From assembly GCA_040755155.1 (NCBI GenBank), contig JBFMBP010000136.1:1-64000 (forward strand): a stretch of DNA of 64,000 bases, given 5' to 3'. The notes below the pieces were generated by a model. It was given only the letters and a program-made list of their open reading frames with translations. It searched no databases and had not been told where the DNA came from. Both the position numbers and the translations under genes were made by a program. Each line of letters opens with the position of its first letter. Positions within the stretch are counted from its first letter, which is position 1. Shown here piece by piece: positions 44,998 to 54,033 of the stretch. Origin of the DNA: Candidatus Omnitrophota bacterium. Its GTDB lineage: Bacteria; Hinthialibacterota; Hinthialibacteria; Hinthialibacterales; Hinthialibacteraceae.

Positions 44998-45924
44998 ATG
45001 CAGAAAAAAATCACCGTCGTCGGGGCGGGCAATGTCGGCGCAACTTGCGCCCTGTTTCTCGCGCAGCAGGAATTAGGCGATGTCGTCCTGATCGATATCC
45101 TGGATGGGGTGCCTCAGGGCAAAGGATTGGATATTCTCCAAGCCGGTCCTATTCTCGGATTCGACAGCAAAGTCTTGGGGACGAACGATTACGCCGATAC
45201 GAAAGAATCGGACATCGTTCTCATCACCGCCGGATTGGCGCGCAAACCGGGCATGGATCGCCTGGATTTACTCAAGAAGAATGCGGATATCGTCAGCGGC
45301 ATCGTCGATAACGTCGTCCAACATTCTCCGAATTGCATCATCATCGTCGTCACCAATCCCATCGATGTGATGGTGTATTTGACCTACAAGAAATCCGGCT
45401 TCCCCAGCAACCGTGTTTTCGGCCAGGCGGGCATCCTCGATTGCGCACGCTACTCCACTTTCATTTCCATGGAACTCGGCGTTTCGCCCAAGGAAGTCAA
45501 CGCCATGATCCTGGGCGGCCACGGCGACTCGATGGTGCCGCTTCCGCGCTTCAGCACCGTGGCGGGCATTCCCATCACCGAGCTAATTCCGCCCAACCGG
45601 ATCAAAGAAATCAGCGACCGCGCCCGCGTGGGCGGCGGCGAAATCGTCAAGTTGCTGGGCAGCGGCAGCGCCTATTACGCCCCGGCGGCGGCCACGGTCA
45701 AGATGGTGGAATCGATCGTGAACGATTCCAATCACGTATTGCCTTGCTCCGTGTTTCTCACGGGACAATACGGCATCTCCGGCGTCTATGTCGGCGTTCC
45801 GGCCAAACTGGGAAAGAATGGCGTGACGGACGTCGTCGAACTGAAACTCGATCCCGCCGAACAACAAGCCCTGCTCAATTCGGCGGAAATCTATAAGAAG
45901 AGCATCGCCGAATTGGGGATATAA
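44998..45924 (+). CDS. mdh: malate dehydrogenase (LDH-like type)
   Basis: A 308-residue NAD-dependent malate dehydrogenase. KKITVVGAGNVGATCALFLA is the dinucleotide fold, with DILDGVPQGKGLDI after it. TAGLARKPGMDRLDLLKKNA has the Arg that selects a dicarboxylate. VTNPIDVMVYLTYKKSG and MILGGHGDSMVPLPR, with the catalytic His, complete it. AAAGGAG supports ATG 44998; an ATG three codons upstream overlaps that sequence. A small hairpin (GGTTGA ... TCAACC, about 44884-44900) lies in the upstream gap. Confidence 0.96.
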   Translation: MQKKITVVGAGNVGATCALFLAQQELGDVVLIDILDGVPQGKGLDILQAGPILGFDSKVLGTNDYADTKESDIVLITAGLARKPGMDRLDLLKKNADIVSGIVDNVVQHSPNCIIIVVTNPIDVMVYLTYKKSGFPSNRVFGQAGILDCARYSTFISMELGVSPKEVNAMILGGHGDSMVPLPRFSTVAGIPITELIPPNRIKEISDRARVGGGEIVKLLGSGSAYYAPAAATVKMVESIVNDSNHVLPCSVFLTGQYGISGVYVGVPAKLGKNGVTDVVELKLDPAEQQALLNSAEIYKKSIAELGI

Positions 45925-45956
45925 TACTCATTCCTCATTAAGAATATCACTTAAAG

Positions 45957-46049
45957 TTCCCTCGCCCTCTGGGAGAGGGTTAGGGTGAGGGGTTAATCGA
46001 TCCAGCAATATCAACCCTCACCTAACCTCTCCCAATCTTGGGAGAGGAA
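45957..46049. repeat. inverted pair of CCCTCACCC-type repeats
   Basis: First copy 45957-45992 is the reverse complement of the repeat at 9926-9961 with few changes. Second copy 46014-46049 (CCCTCACCTAACCTCTCCC ... TTGGGAGAGG) faces it across about 20 nt. The arrangement resembles the pair at 41321-41411 and could form a long hairpin after mdh. Confidence 0.75.
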
Positions 46050-46210
46050 TTTTAAAAAGCTGAAAATTCAGAGGTTTTGGTATAATCGTTGGCGAAGAGG
46101 AAAGAGGATTGCCGCGTCCGGGATGGTAATTTCGCCTTTCTTTTCCGTGCGCGGCTCGTTCTCACTTCGACGGCGAAACGAATCGTCCTTCGTATTTGGA
46201 AAGTTTTTTA

Positions 46211-46861
46211 ATGCTGATTAAATATCTCGGACATTCATGCTTTTATTTGAAATCGGATAAGGGAATTTCGGTTTTGACGGATCCTTATAAGCCCGGCGCT
46301 TACGGCGGCGCTATCGCCTTTGGCCCTATATCGGAGGAAGCGGACATCGCCGTAATCAGCCACGAACACGAAGATCACTTCGATGCGAAAAGCCTTCCCA
46401 ACCAGCCTCTCATGGTTCGCGCCGCCTGCCGGGCGATGGGTTTGGAGTTCGATGTCGCGAATGTCTGGCATGACGATCAATGCGGCGCAAAAAGAGGGCC
46501 GAACCGCATTACTTGCTTCGTTATGGACGATATCCGCATTTGCCATTTGGGCGACCTAGGCCATACGCTTTCCCCGGAACAAGCGAAGGTAGTGGGCGCC
46601 GTCGATATCCTTTTCCTTCCCATTGGAGGAACATATACTATCGGACCGGAGGAAGCTGATCGGGTCATCGAAAGCCTCCAACCCAAGATCGTTATCCCCA
46701 TGCACTTCCGAAACGAAAAATGCGGCTTCCCCATGCAGCCGGCGGAATCGTTTTTGGTGGGGAAAAAGGGAATTCGCCGCGCTAACGGCAGCGAAGTGAT
46801 TATCCATCAAGAAGATTTACCGAAGGCTTGTACAATACTATATTTGTTGCCTGGAAATTAA
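46211..46861 (+). CDS. metallo-beta-lactamase-fold hydrolase (UlaG-like)
   Basis: A 216-residue MBL-fold protein from MLIKYLGHSCFYL, the usual opening of the UlaG/UPF0173 group. SHEHEDHFD is the HxHxDH metal motif, HLGDLGH and IPMHFRNEKCG carry further ligands, and ILFLPIGGTYTI is the late block. The substrate is unknown; relatives include a lactonase and RNA/phosphoester hydrolases. TATAAT at about 46081 may be part of a promoter. The P-II gene follows after 33 nt, so they may be co-transcribed. Confidence 0.85.
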   Translation: MLIKYLGHSCFYLKSDKGISVLTDPYKPGAYGGAIAFGPISEEADIAVISHEHEDHFDAKSLPNQPLMVRAACRAMGLEFDVANVWHDDQCGAKRGPNRITCFVMDDIRICHLGDLGHTLSPEQAKVVGAVDILFLPIGGTYTIGPEEADRVIESLQPKIVIPMHFRNEKCGFPMQPAESFLVGKKGIRRANGSEVIIHQEDLPKACTILYLLPGN

Positions 46862-47233
<372 letters not shown>

Positions 47234-47317
47234 CGAAAATCGAGTGCGGCGGCGTTTCGCCTGTTGAGTTGATGGCGTTCGTAAAAACGATTCACTTCGC
47301 CTTATGCGGCTTCGATT

Positions 47318-49108
47318 ATGACGGCTATCGAGCCAGGCCACGATCTCTTTGAACTCAATCTTAACGCTCTGCGTTATCGTTTTCCTCATTACGCCGATCA
47401 GATTGGATCCTCCTTCCAATCCACTCTGGAATCTTCCGCATCGATTGACGATATTTCATCCTTCATCAATATAGGCGCCGGGCGCTTGCGGGCGGCGATT
47501 GTTCTCGGCTTGCGAGCTCTGTCCACCGTATATATTCGCGCCGCTGGGGATCCGCAATCGGCGTTTATCCTTTTCGAACCGCAATGGGATGCCATCCGGC
47601 GCGCGTTTTTTGTCCGCGATTGCCGGGAAACGATTCTCTCCCCGCAAGTTTTTTGGATTTTGGGGGAGGAGTGGCGCAAGGATTTCGCCTCTTTGATTCG
47701 CAGCCAAGGATTATTTCATTTCCCGCCATCTCACTTTTTGTTTTGTCCAGCCGCGCCCCAAGAAAATCCGCTTTTAACGATCCAAGAAGTCCAATCCCTG
47801 TTAAAGGAAACGATTTTGCGGGAACAGGCTTGCTTCTCTGAGGCTAAGCGCGTTTATTTGCAGGAAGGAAAGAAGCCATCCTCCGCTCTCCCGCGAATTT
47901 GGGCGCACGTGGAATCGTCCGCCTCCATCTATCGCAATATAACCCGATCCATACTCGATGCGTTTTCCGATTTAGGCTGCGAAGTCTATTGCTCGGAATT
48001 CCGCCGGGGGTGGGGATCGAGCGAAAAAACCATGACGGAATTGATTCGCTTCGCTCCCGATCTATGCCTTTTTCTCTCCGGTCCCTCCTCCTGCGTTTTC
48101 GAAAGTCTGGGAATTGCTTCCGCCATCCATCAGCATATCCCCGCCAGACGCTTAACCTGGTTTTTGGATCATCCCCATTATTTCCCGCAGAGTTTCATCC
48201 GCCTCCACGAATGCGCCCGGGACGAGGCGGCAGTATGCGACCGTTCTTTCCTTTCCTGTTTTTCTTCCTGCGCGCCGCGTTCGTTATTTCATCTTCCGGT
48301 CGCAGCCTCGATTCGGCGGCGCGGCCAGTATAAGGAAGAGTTCGCTTTTCCTATTGTTTATGTGGGCAGCATTATCCATACGGACATCTATCTCCAGCCG
48401 TTAAGCGCCAAAGCCCGCAAGTTGCTTGAATCCCTTTTATCTTTAAAAAAATCTCAACCGGCATCGATTTTTGCTCCGCCGATAAACGGACAAGCCAACG
48501 CTTCGGCATGGAACGAATTGACGCAATGCGCCTGCGCATTCAATGCGGAAAGAATGAAAAAACAGTTCCCTTCCCCACAATTGTCATTGGATTATTTCTT
48601 GTATGTTCTGGCGACGCATCGCGCCCGCCTGGCCGCCGTCAAGGCTCTCTTGCCGTTGGGATTGCATCTGTTCGGCCCCGACGATTGGATTCCTTTATTG
48701 GGGGATGAATACAAACATCGCCTGCATGGCCTGATCGATAGCGAACGGTTGCCGGATTGTTACGCCTCGGCTCGGATCAACCTCAACCTGCACAGCCTGC
48801 AATGTCCCACGTGTCTGAATGCGCGCGATTTCGACGTTCCCCGGGCGAAAGGCTTTCTGCTTACCGATTGGGTGGAAGATATGGAAAAAGGCTTCTTGCG
48901 CGATGGCGTTCATTGCAGCGTTTTCAAAGATGCGGAAGATTTATTGGAAAAAGCGGAGTATTATCTTGCTCATGACGACGAACGGCGCCAACTCGCTGAA
49001 ACAGGCTGCGAATGGGTGGAAGCTCGTCATATGCTTGACAACCGGGCGCGCGAGTGGTTGAAGATTCTTTATCCAGGAACAATGGATAGCGGAAAGCAAG
49101 GAGAATGA
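47318..49108 (+). CDS. MAF-like plus CgeB-like glycosyltransferase protein
   Basis: A 596-residue protein with two halves. The N-terminal half (about 1-310) resembles the Rossmann-like domain of motility-associated-factor (DUF115-type) proteins, although the glycine loop is degraded, and is paralogous to the gene at 51391. The C-terminal half (about 330-596) matches the CgeB/Glyco_trans_1_2 domain: IVYVGSI, LHLFGPDDW, LPDCYASARINLNLH, FDVPRAKGFLLTDWVEDME and EDLLEKAEYYLAHDDERRQLAETG. It probably transfers a sugar to a protein or surface glycan. The DUF262 gene starts 1 nt after its stop, and the ribosome-binding site of that gene lies within its last codons. Confidence 0.75.
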   Translation: MTAIEPGHDLFELNLNALRYRFPHYADQIGSSFQSTLESSASIDDISSFINIGAGRLRAAIVLGLRALSTVYIRAAGDPQSAFILFEPQWDAIRRAFFVRDCRETILSPQVFWILGEEWRKDFASLIRSQGLFHFPPSHFLFCPAAPQENPLLTIQEVQSLLKETILREQACFSEAKRVYLQEGKKPSSALPRIWAHVESSASIYRNITRSILDAFSDLGCEVYCSEFRRGWGSSEKTMTELIRFAPDLCLFLSGPSSCVFESLGIASAIHQHIPARRLTWFLDHPHYFPQSFIRLHECARDEAAVCDRSFLSCFSSCAPRSLFHLPVAASIRRRGQYKEEFAFPIVYVGSIIHTDIYLQPLSAKARKLLESLLSLKKSQPASIFAPPINGQANASAWNELTQCACAFNAERMKKQFPSPQLSLDYFLYVLATHRARLAAVKALLPLGLHLFGPDDWIPLLGDEYKHRLHGLIDSERLPDCYASARINLNLHSLQCPTCLNARDFDVPRAKGFLLTDWVEDMEKGFLRDGVHCSVFKDAEDLLEKAEYYLAHDDERRQLAETGCEWVEARHMLDNRAREWLKILYPGTMDSGKQGE

Positions 49109-49109
49109 T

Positions 49110-50819
49110 ATGGCCATATCAAATTTCAATACATCGAATCAGACTTTCCGAAAGCTGATGGGTAACGGCCTTGTGTACCGCGTTCCAATGTTTCAGAGAG
49201 ATTACTCATGGACTGAAGAGGAATGGGATGACCTTTGGCAGGATATTACAGCGATGCTGGAACCCGGCGGCGAACAAGGTCACTATATGGGATATCTAGT
49301 TTTACAGTCCAGCGACGAGCGTAACTATGACATTATTGACGGTCAGCAACGAATGACCACATTGAGTTTGCTCGTTCTTTCCGTATTGCGCAATCTCCAT
49401 CGTTTAGTGGAATTTAAGGTCGATGCAGACGACAACGCGCGCCGCGCTGAGGAATTGCGCAAAACCTACATCGGCTATCTCGATCCCGTTACGCTTATTG
49501 CCAGGTCGAAATTGTCGTTGAATCGCCATAACGACCAGTTTTATCAAAACTATCTTGTACCGCTTGCGCAGTTGCCAAAACGCAATTTGAAGGCATCGGA
49601 ACACCTTTTGCGGAAAGGCTTCGAATGGTTTGAGACTCGCGTGCGCGAGCGCTTAGGCGAGACGCGCAGCGGGGCGGAGATGGCCAGATTTGTCGATGCA
49701 GTCGCCGATCGTCTTTTCTTCACGGTTATTTCGGTTACCGATGAATTGAATGCCTTCAAAGTTTTCGAAACGCTGAACGCTCGAGGAGTTCGTCTTTCTT
49801 CAACCGATCTGCTTAAAAATTTTCTTTTCTCAGTTGTGCACGGCGCTGGCGCTCATGAACATGATATTCGTTCGCTCGAAGATCGTTGGGAAGCAGTCAT
49901 CGGCAAACTCGGCAGTGAAAGCGTGCCTGATTTCCTGCGCGTTTTCTGGAACAGCCAGAATCCTCTAACGCGTCATGCTGACTTGTTCAAAACCATTCGC
50001 AGCAGCATAAAAGGTAAAGCGGATGTCTTTGCATTGCTCCGCGACATGGACAGAGACGCGGATATTTACGCGGCATTAGGCGACGCGCATGACGCTATGT
50101 GGAATGCCAAACAAAGGGATCATATAACCGAGTTGGTTATGTTCAATATCAGGCAACCTTACGCCTTATTGCTCGCCGCGAAGCGCGTTTTGGACGATGA
50201 GGAATTTACGCGCGTCTTAAGAGCCTGTTCCGTAATCTCTTTCCGGTATAATGTCATTGGCAATCTTGCCGCGAACGAACAGGAACGAGTCTACAATTCT
50301 ATTGCGGAAAGAATCGCGAAGAAACAACGGACGAACGCAACCGATATTATCCGAGCCTTACGACCAATCTATCCTACGGATGAACAATTTCGCGGAGCCT
50401 TTTCGGAAAAGCAGGTCCGAACTACATCCGCCCGCAATCGCCAAGTCATTCGTTATATTCTCTTCGAAATCGAGCGGCATGTTGCGAATCGGGCATTTGA
50501 CTATACAAGCGATAAGTACACTATCGAACATATATTGCCGGAACATCCCGATGAAGATTGGACATCATTCACCGATGAGCAAGTTGACCGATATGTTTAT
50601 CGAATCGGAAACTTGACGCCTTTGGAAGCCGCAGCGAACCGCGATATTGGAAATAAATCCTATCAAGAGAAACGAGCATTCTTCGAACAATGCAATTTCC
50701 ATATAACCCAACGAGTGGCGAACGAGCACTTGGAATGGAATCCTGAACGCATCGCTTCCCGTCAACAATGGCTTGCCAACCAGGCGACAGCGATATGGCG
50801 ATTGCCGGAATTATCGTAG
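49110..50819 (+). CDS. DUF262/DUF1524 protein (GmrSD-like type IV restriction family)
   Basis: A 569-residue protein. The N-terminal DUF262 domain shows VPMFQRDYSWTEEEWDDLW (about residues 25-43) and DIIDGQQRMTTLSLL (about 74-88), a ParB-like nucleotide-binding fold with the DGQQR motif. The C-terminal DUF1524 domain shows YTIEHILPEH near residue 475 and RIGNLTPLEAAANRDIGNKS, the HNH-type nuclease core (H-I-L-P and N). This matches the GmrSD class, which restricts phage DNA with modified cytosines, and related defence proteins such as those in BREX or stand-alone loci. AAGGAG precedes the ATG. Codon wording differs from the flanking glycan genes. It interrupts a pair of paralogues. Confidence 0.88.
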   Translation: MAISNFNTSNQTFRKLMGNGLVYRVPMFQRDYSWTEEEWDDLWQDITAMLEPGGEQGHYMGYLVLQSSDERNYDIIDGQQRMTTLSLLVLSVLRNLHRLVEFKVDADDNARRAEELRKTYIGYLDPVTLIARSKLSLNRHNDQFYQNYLVPLAQLPKRNLKASEHLLRKGFEWFETRVRERLGETRSGAEMARFVDAVADRLFFTVISVTDELNAFKVFETLNARGVRLSSTDLLKNFLFSVVHGAGAHEHDIRSLEDRWEAVIGKLGSESVPDFLRVFWNSQNPLTRHADLFKTIRSSIKGKADVFALLRDMDRDADIYAALGDAHDAMWNAKQRDHITELVMFNIRQPYALLLAAKRVLDDEEFTRVLRACSVISFRYNVIGNLAANEQERVYNSIAERIAKKQRTNATDIIRALRPIYPTDEQFRGAFSEKQVRTTSARNRQVIRYILFEIERHVANRAFDYTSDKYTIEHILPEHPDEDWTSFTDEQVDRYVYRIGNLTPLEAAANRDIGNKSYQEKRAFFEQCNFHITQRVANEHLEWNPERIASRQQWLANQATAIWRLPELS

Positions 50820-50982
50820 AAATAAGGCTAGCATATTATGACCATTGATTGCAAACTTATCGGGATTTTTCTTCTCGATAGACGGCGTTCAAGGGACTAA
50901 TCGCGACTGGCGAACTCATGTCGAACAGCATTTTTCTGACGATGAAGGCGCATCTTTCGATGGGACTCTAAGGTAAAAAATA
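50820..50982. other. short gap, possible gene remnant
   Basis: One frame is open from 50842 to a stop at 50974 and reads SGFFFSIDGVQGTNRDWRTH followed by an acidic end. There is no ATG and no clear ribosome-binding site (only TTG at 50845), so this may be a remnant of a gene lost between the DUF262 and nucleotidyltransferase genes, or chance. Confidence 0.2.
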
Positions 50983-51330
50983 ATGGCGGCGATTCATGAT
51001 ATCCAACCCTGGATTGCGACTCCAGACAAAGTAACGGCGGCGATTCGAAAAATTATCGAGGTCGGCAAGCCGCTGAATTTAATTCTGTTCGGTTCGTATG
51101 TTCAGGGCAATATGAATATCGATAGCGACGTAGATTTCCTTGTTGTCACTTGCGATGATATTCAAAATCCGCGAAAAGAAAGCATACGCATCCGCCGGGA
51201 GTTGCGCGGCATCCCTATGCCGATGGATATTCTTGTGGTACCCAAATCTCAGTGGGAACTTCTTAAAGACCAGCCCGGTTTGATTTACCGGGAAATTCGG
51301 ACCAAAGGGAAAGTGGTCTATGAATCCTAA
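50983..51330 (+). CDS. minimal nucleotidyltransferase (MNT-type)
   Basis: A 115-residue nucleotidyltransferase. LNLILFGSYVQGNMNIDSDVDFLVV is the GS-x10-DxD signature, with a third acidic residue at MPMDILVV. Stand-alone MNT proteins usually pair with a HEPN ribonuclease and act as its antitoxin by adding AMP. No intact HEPN gene follows. An ATG at 51320 overlaps the stop codon and opens a short frame beginning MNPKNPRK, which resembles the start of many HEPN partners but soon runs out. It may be an antitoxin left without its toxin. Confidence 0.85.
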   Translation: MAAIHDIQPWIATPDKVTAAIRKIIEVGKPLNLILFGSYVQGNMNIDSDVDFLVVTCDDIQNPRKESIRIRRELRGIPMPMDILVVPKSQWELLKDQPGLIYREIRTKGKVVYES

Positions 51331-51390
51331 AAATCCGAGAAAAGTCCCCGGTTCGTCGAATACAAATACTCAACCGCCGTTTTTAAAATC

Positions 51391-52302
51391 ATGCCTGAAA
51401 TCCATCGCGATTTATACGAAGCCAACCTCGCCGCTCTCCGCCATCACCATACGGCATTGGCGGATTGCATAAAAGAGAGCGGGGACGAGGCGGAACTATT
51501 CCCTCGCAGCGATGGGTATTTCTACGCGCGCCGCCAATATGGAAACGGCTATTATCATCTATCGCGCAGCGAAGCCGTCGCCGAAGATTTATATGCTTTC
51601 CGCAACGAAATTCAAAAAGCCGTACAAAAGGGGGCAGACTTGTTTTTTCTTTTAGGAATCGGTCTGGGCTATCGCCTGATTGCCGCCTGGGAAACGCTGG
51701 AATGTTATCAAAGCGGTCATATTGTCGTGTTGGAAGAATCGCCCGCCATGCTTCACGCCGCCTGCCGCACCAGCGACCTTCGCCGCCTCTTTCTCTCGCC
51801 GCGCTGCGAATGGATATGCCATTCTCCTATCAAAGAAGAATTTTGGAAAACCATTGTCCAGCAATCATGGTTCGGAGCCGCAGGCAGCGCCTTTTTTTGG
51901 GGATATCAAGTCGACGATTCCGCCTGTCAGCCTCCCTATGGCCTTCTCGCTCAAGAGACGGTTCGATTTATGGCGGAAGAACAAAGCCGTTTCGTTCAAT
52001 GTTGGAGAGAATGGATCGTTAACAAGAAAATTAGGACAACCAAGAAAATCGCCTTGATCTACGAAGAGAAAAACGAAAACGCCGCCCTTTCGCAAAGAGC
52101 GTTATTGGACGAATCGGCGGCGCTTATTCCCGTTCGTTCGGAGGATTATATTTCCAAAACGCTGCTCATGCAGCGAATTATGGAATCCGGCGCCGATGAA
52201 TTGGCGTGGGTCGGGATCGAACCGGAGCGGTGGATTCCTGCGGAAATATTCCGAACGATTCCGCTTCCCAGCCGATTAATGCCCTTGCGAACCTTCTCCT
52301 AA
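51391..52302 (+). CDS. MAF-like protein, C-terminally truncated paralogue
   Basis: A 303-residue protein paralogous to the first half of the gene at 47318. LYEANLAALRHHHTALADCI matches LFELNLNALRYRFPHYADQI; VVLEESPAMLHAACRTSDLR ... LSPRCEWI matches the corresponding stretch; and EIFRTIPLPSRLMPL matches the end of the first half. It keeps FFLLGIGLGYRL, the glycine loop of the MAF/DUF115 Rossmann domain, which the longer paralogue lacks. The CgeB half is missing, and its last 27 nt overlap the 3' end of nadK on the other strand. No clear ribosome-binding site precedes the ATG. Confidence 0.6.
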   Translation: MPEIHRDLYEANLAALRHHHTALADCIKESGDEAELFPRSDGYFYARRQYGNGYYHLSRSEAVAEDLYAFRNEIQKAVQKGADLFFLLGIGLGYRLIAAWETLECYQSGHIVVLEESPAMLHAACRTSDLRRLFLSPRCEWICHSPIKEEFWKTIVQQSWFGAAGSAFFWGYQVDDSACQPPYGLLAQETVRFMAEEQSRFVQCWREWIVNKKIRTTKKIALIYEEKNENAALSQRALLDESAALIPVRSEDYISKTLLMQRIMESGADELAWVGIEPERWIPAEIFRTIPLPSRLMPLRTFS

Positions 52303-53181
52303 ATTGAATTTGACGCGCAGAATTTGCGAAAAACTGCGATCGGGAAGCGATACGGTGGGGATGGTGCGTTTCAGGCGGCGGATTTGGATGCGGTCGGTGG
52401 AAAGAAGCGTCGTTTGCACCTGCCCGTCCAGAATTAAACCCACTTTCTCCGCGCCTTCACGGAACCAGATGCGGAATTCCTGTTCGCCATCAAATACGAG
52501 AGGGCGGTTGAAAAGCGAATGAGGAGAGACGGGAGTAATCACTAGCGCGGGGAGATGCGGTTCCAAAATTGGCCCTCCGGCGGAAAGAGAATGGCCGGTG
52601 GAGCCGGTTGGCGTAGCGACGATTAAGCCGTCGGCCCGGTAAGCCAAAGCGTTTTTTTCGTCTTCTCCCACCCAAATATCAAGGAGACGGCCTGGATGCA
52701 AAAGAGTTACGAGCGCTTCGTTCATCGCATAGGAACGGAATCGCTCTTGATGATCCTTCGCCGATGGCCGGATGACTTTCGCTTCGAGCAAATGCCGTTT
52801 GACGAGGTTGTATTTCCCCGAAAGAAGGCATTCCAATCCCCAGCCGATTTCATCGAAGCCGCAGGCGGTTAAAAAACCAAAGCCGCCGAGATTGATTCCC
52901 AGCAAAGGGCGGGGCGAATCCACAATCCGCCGGGCGGCGCCGAGAATGGTTCCATCGCCGCCAAGAACCAGGACGGCGTCGCAATTTTGCGTCAATTCCG
53001 GGATATGGGCGTCGTCTTTCGTTCCGTCATGATTCATTTGCAGGTGCTCGGCGATATGAAATTTTATCCCCGAAGCGAAGAGATATTTTTTGGCGATATC
53101 CAGCGCTTCCCGCGAAAGGGATTTAGCGGCGTTATAAAGAATCAGGATGGAATTCACTGGGGAATGGTTTTTCTCTGGCAT
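52276..53181 (-). CDS. nadK: NAD kinase
   Basis: NadK phosphorylates NAD to NADP. Family motifs are visible: DAVLVLGGDGTILGAAR (GGDGT), GINLGGFGFLTACG, AMNEALVT (the NE pair) and RADGLIVATPTGSTGHSLSAGGPI. The ORF extends to ATG 53202, 7 codons upstream; either start overlaps the 3' end of tlyA by 50-71 nt, so expression is coupled with tlyA. AAGGGA lies at a loose spacing before 53181. The 3' end overlaps the convergent MAF-like gene by 27 nt. NADK next to tlyA is a common bacterial arrangement. Confidence 0.93.
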   Translation of the reverse strand: MPEKNHSPVNSILILYNAAKSLSREALDIAKKYLFASGIKFHIAEHLQMNHDGTKDDAHIPELTQNCDAVLVLGGDGTILGAARRIVDSPRPLLGINLGGFGFLTACGFDEIGWGLECLLSGKYNLVKRHLLEAKVIRPSAKDHQERFRSYAMNEALVTLLHPGRLLDIWVGEDEKNALAYRADGLIVATPTGSTGHSLSAGGPILEPHLPALVITPVSPHSLFNRPLVFDGEQEFRIWFREGAEKVGLILDGQVQTTLLSTDRIQIRRLKRTIPTVSLPDRSFSQILRVKFNLGEGSQGH

Positions 53182-53989
53182 GAGACGGGTTTTCCCTTTC
53201 ATGCGCTTCTTCCACCGCCTTGCGAATCGCTTCGTAGGAGATGGAATCGGCGGCTTTTCCCGGAACGAGATGCAGGAAAAATTCTATATTACCCGATTTC
53301 CCGGCAATGGGCGAAGGGGCTGCGTTTTTTACTTGCCATCCGGATTCGATGAAAAAGGCGCGGCAGGATTCCAATACTTCGAGATGATCCGTCTGGCTGC
53401 GCACGATTCCTCTTTTCCCCACTCTCCCCTTGCCGATTTCGAATTGCGGCTTGATTAATACTACAGCTTCTCCTTCCTTTTTTAAGATTCGCTCCATCGC
53501 CGGAAAAACGGTGCGAACGCTGATGAAGGAGAGGTCCGCCGCAATAATATCCACCCTTTCCCCTAGAATTTCTTCTTGCAGATAGCGGCAATTGGTCCGG
53601 TCGAGAACCACGACGCGGGGATCGATTTGCAAATGATAAGCCAGTTGTCCCCTTCCTACATCGATGGCGAATACTTTTTTGGCTCCTAAACGGAGCAGGC
53701 ATTCGGTAAATCCGCCGGTTGAAGCGCCCAAATCCGCCGCCACTCGATGGGAAGGATCGATGGAGAAACGCTTCAAGGCCCCTTCCAATTTCAATCCGCC
53801 TCGTCCCGCGTAAGAACTTTCGCGCTCGACGACTCGAATAAGGCTATCTTCCGCATATTTGACGCCGGGCTTATCGGCCACGGTCTCATCCACTAACACT
53901 TTTCCGGCTCGGATCAGCCTTTGCGCTTCTTCTCGGCTGCGCGCCGCTTCGCGTTGGACAAGCAGGTAATCAAGTCGGTATTTTGTCAT
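53132..53989 (-). CDS. tlyA: TlyA-family rRNA methyltransferase
   Basis: A 285-residue protein. An S4 RNA-binding domain (RLDYLLVQREAARSREEAQRLIRAGKVLV) opens it, followed by a FtsJ-type SAM methyltransferase domain: AADLGASTGGFTECLLRLGA, AIDVGRGQLAYHLQ, DLSFISVRTVFPA and LIKPQFEIGK. Members 2'-O-methylate cytidines of 16S/23S rRNA in mycobacteria. The C-terminus runs about 25 charged residues beyond the usual end, in the part that overlaps nadK. Confidence 0.92.
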   Translation of the reverse strand: MTKYRLDYLLVQREAARSREEAQRLIRAGKVLVDETVADKPGVKYAEDSLIRVVERESSYAGRGGLKLEGALKRFSIDPSHRVAADLGASTGGFTECLLRLGAKKVFAIDVGRGQLAYHLQIDPRVVVLDRTNCRYLQEEILGERVDIIAADLSFISVRTVFPAMERILKKEGEAVVLIKPQFEIGKGRVGKRGIVRSQTDHLEVLESCRAFFIESGWQVKNAAPSPIAGKSGNIEFFLHLVPGKAADSISYEAIRKAVEEAHERENPSHAREKPFPSEFHPDSL

Positions 53990-54033
53990 CGAGATACGAC
54001 ATTCCCAGATTTATATATAATAATATGTATATG

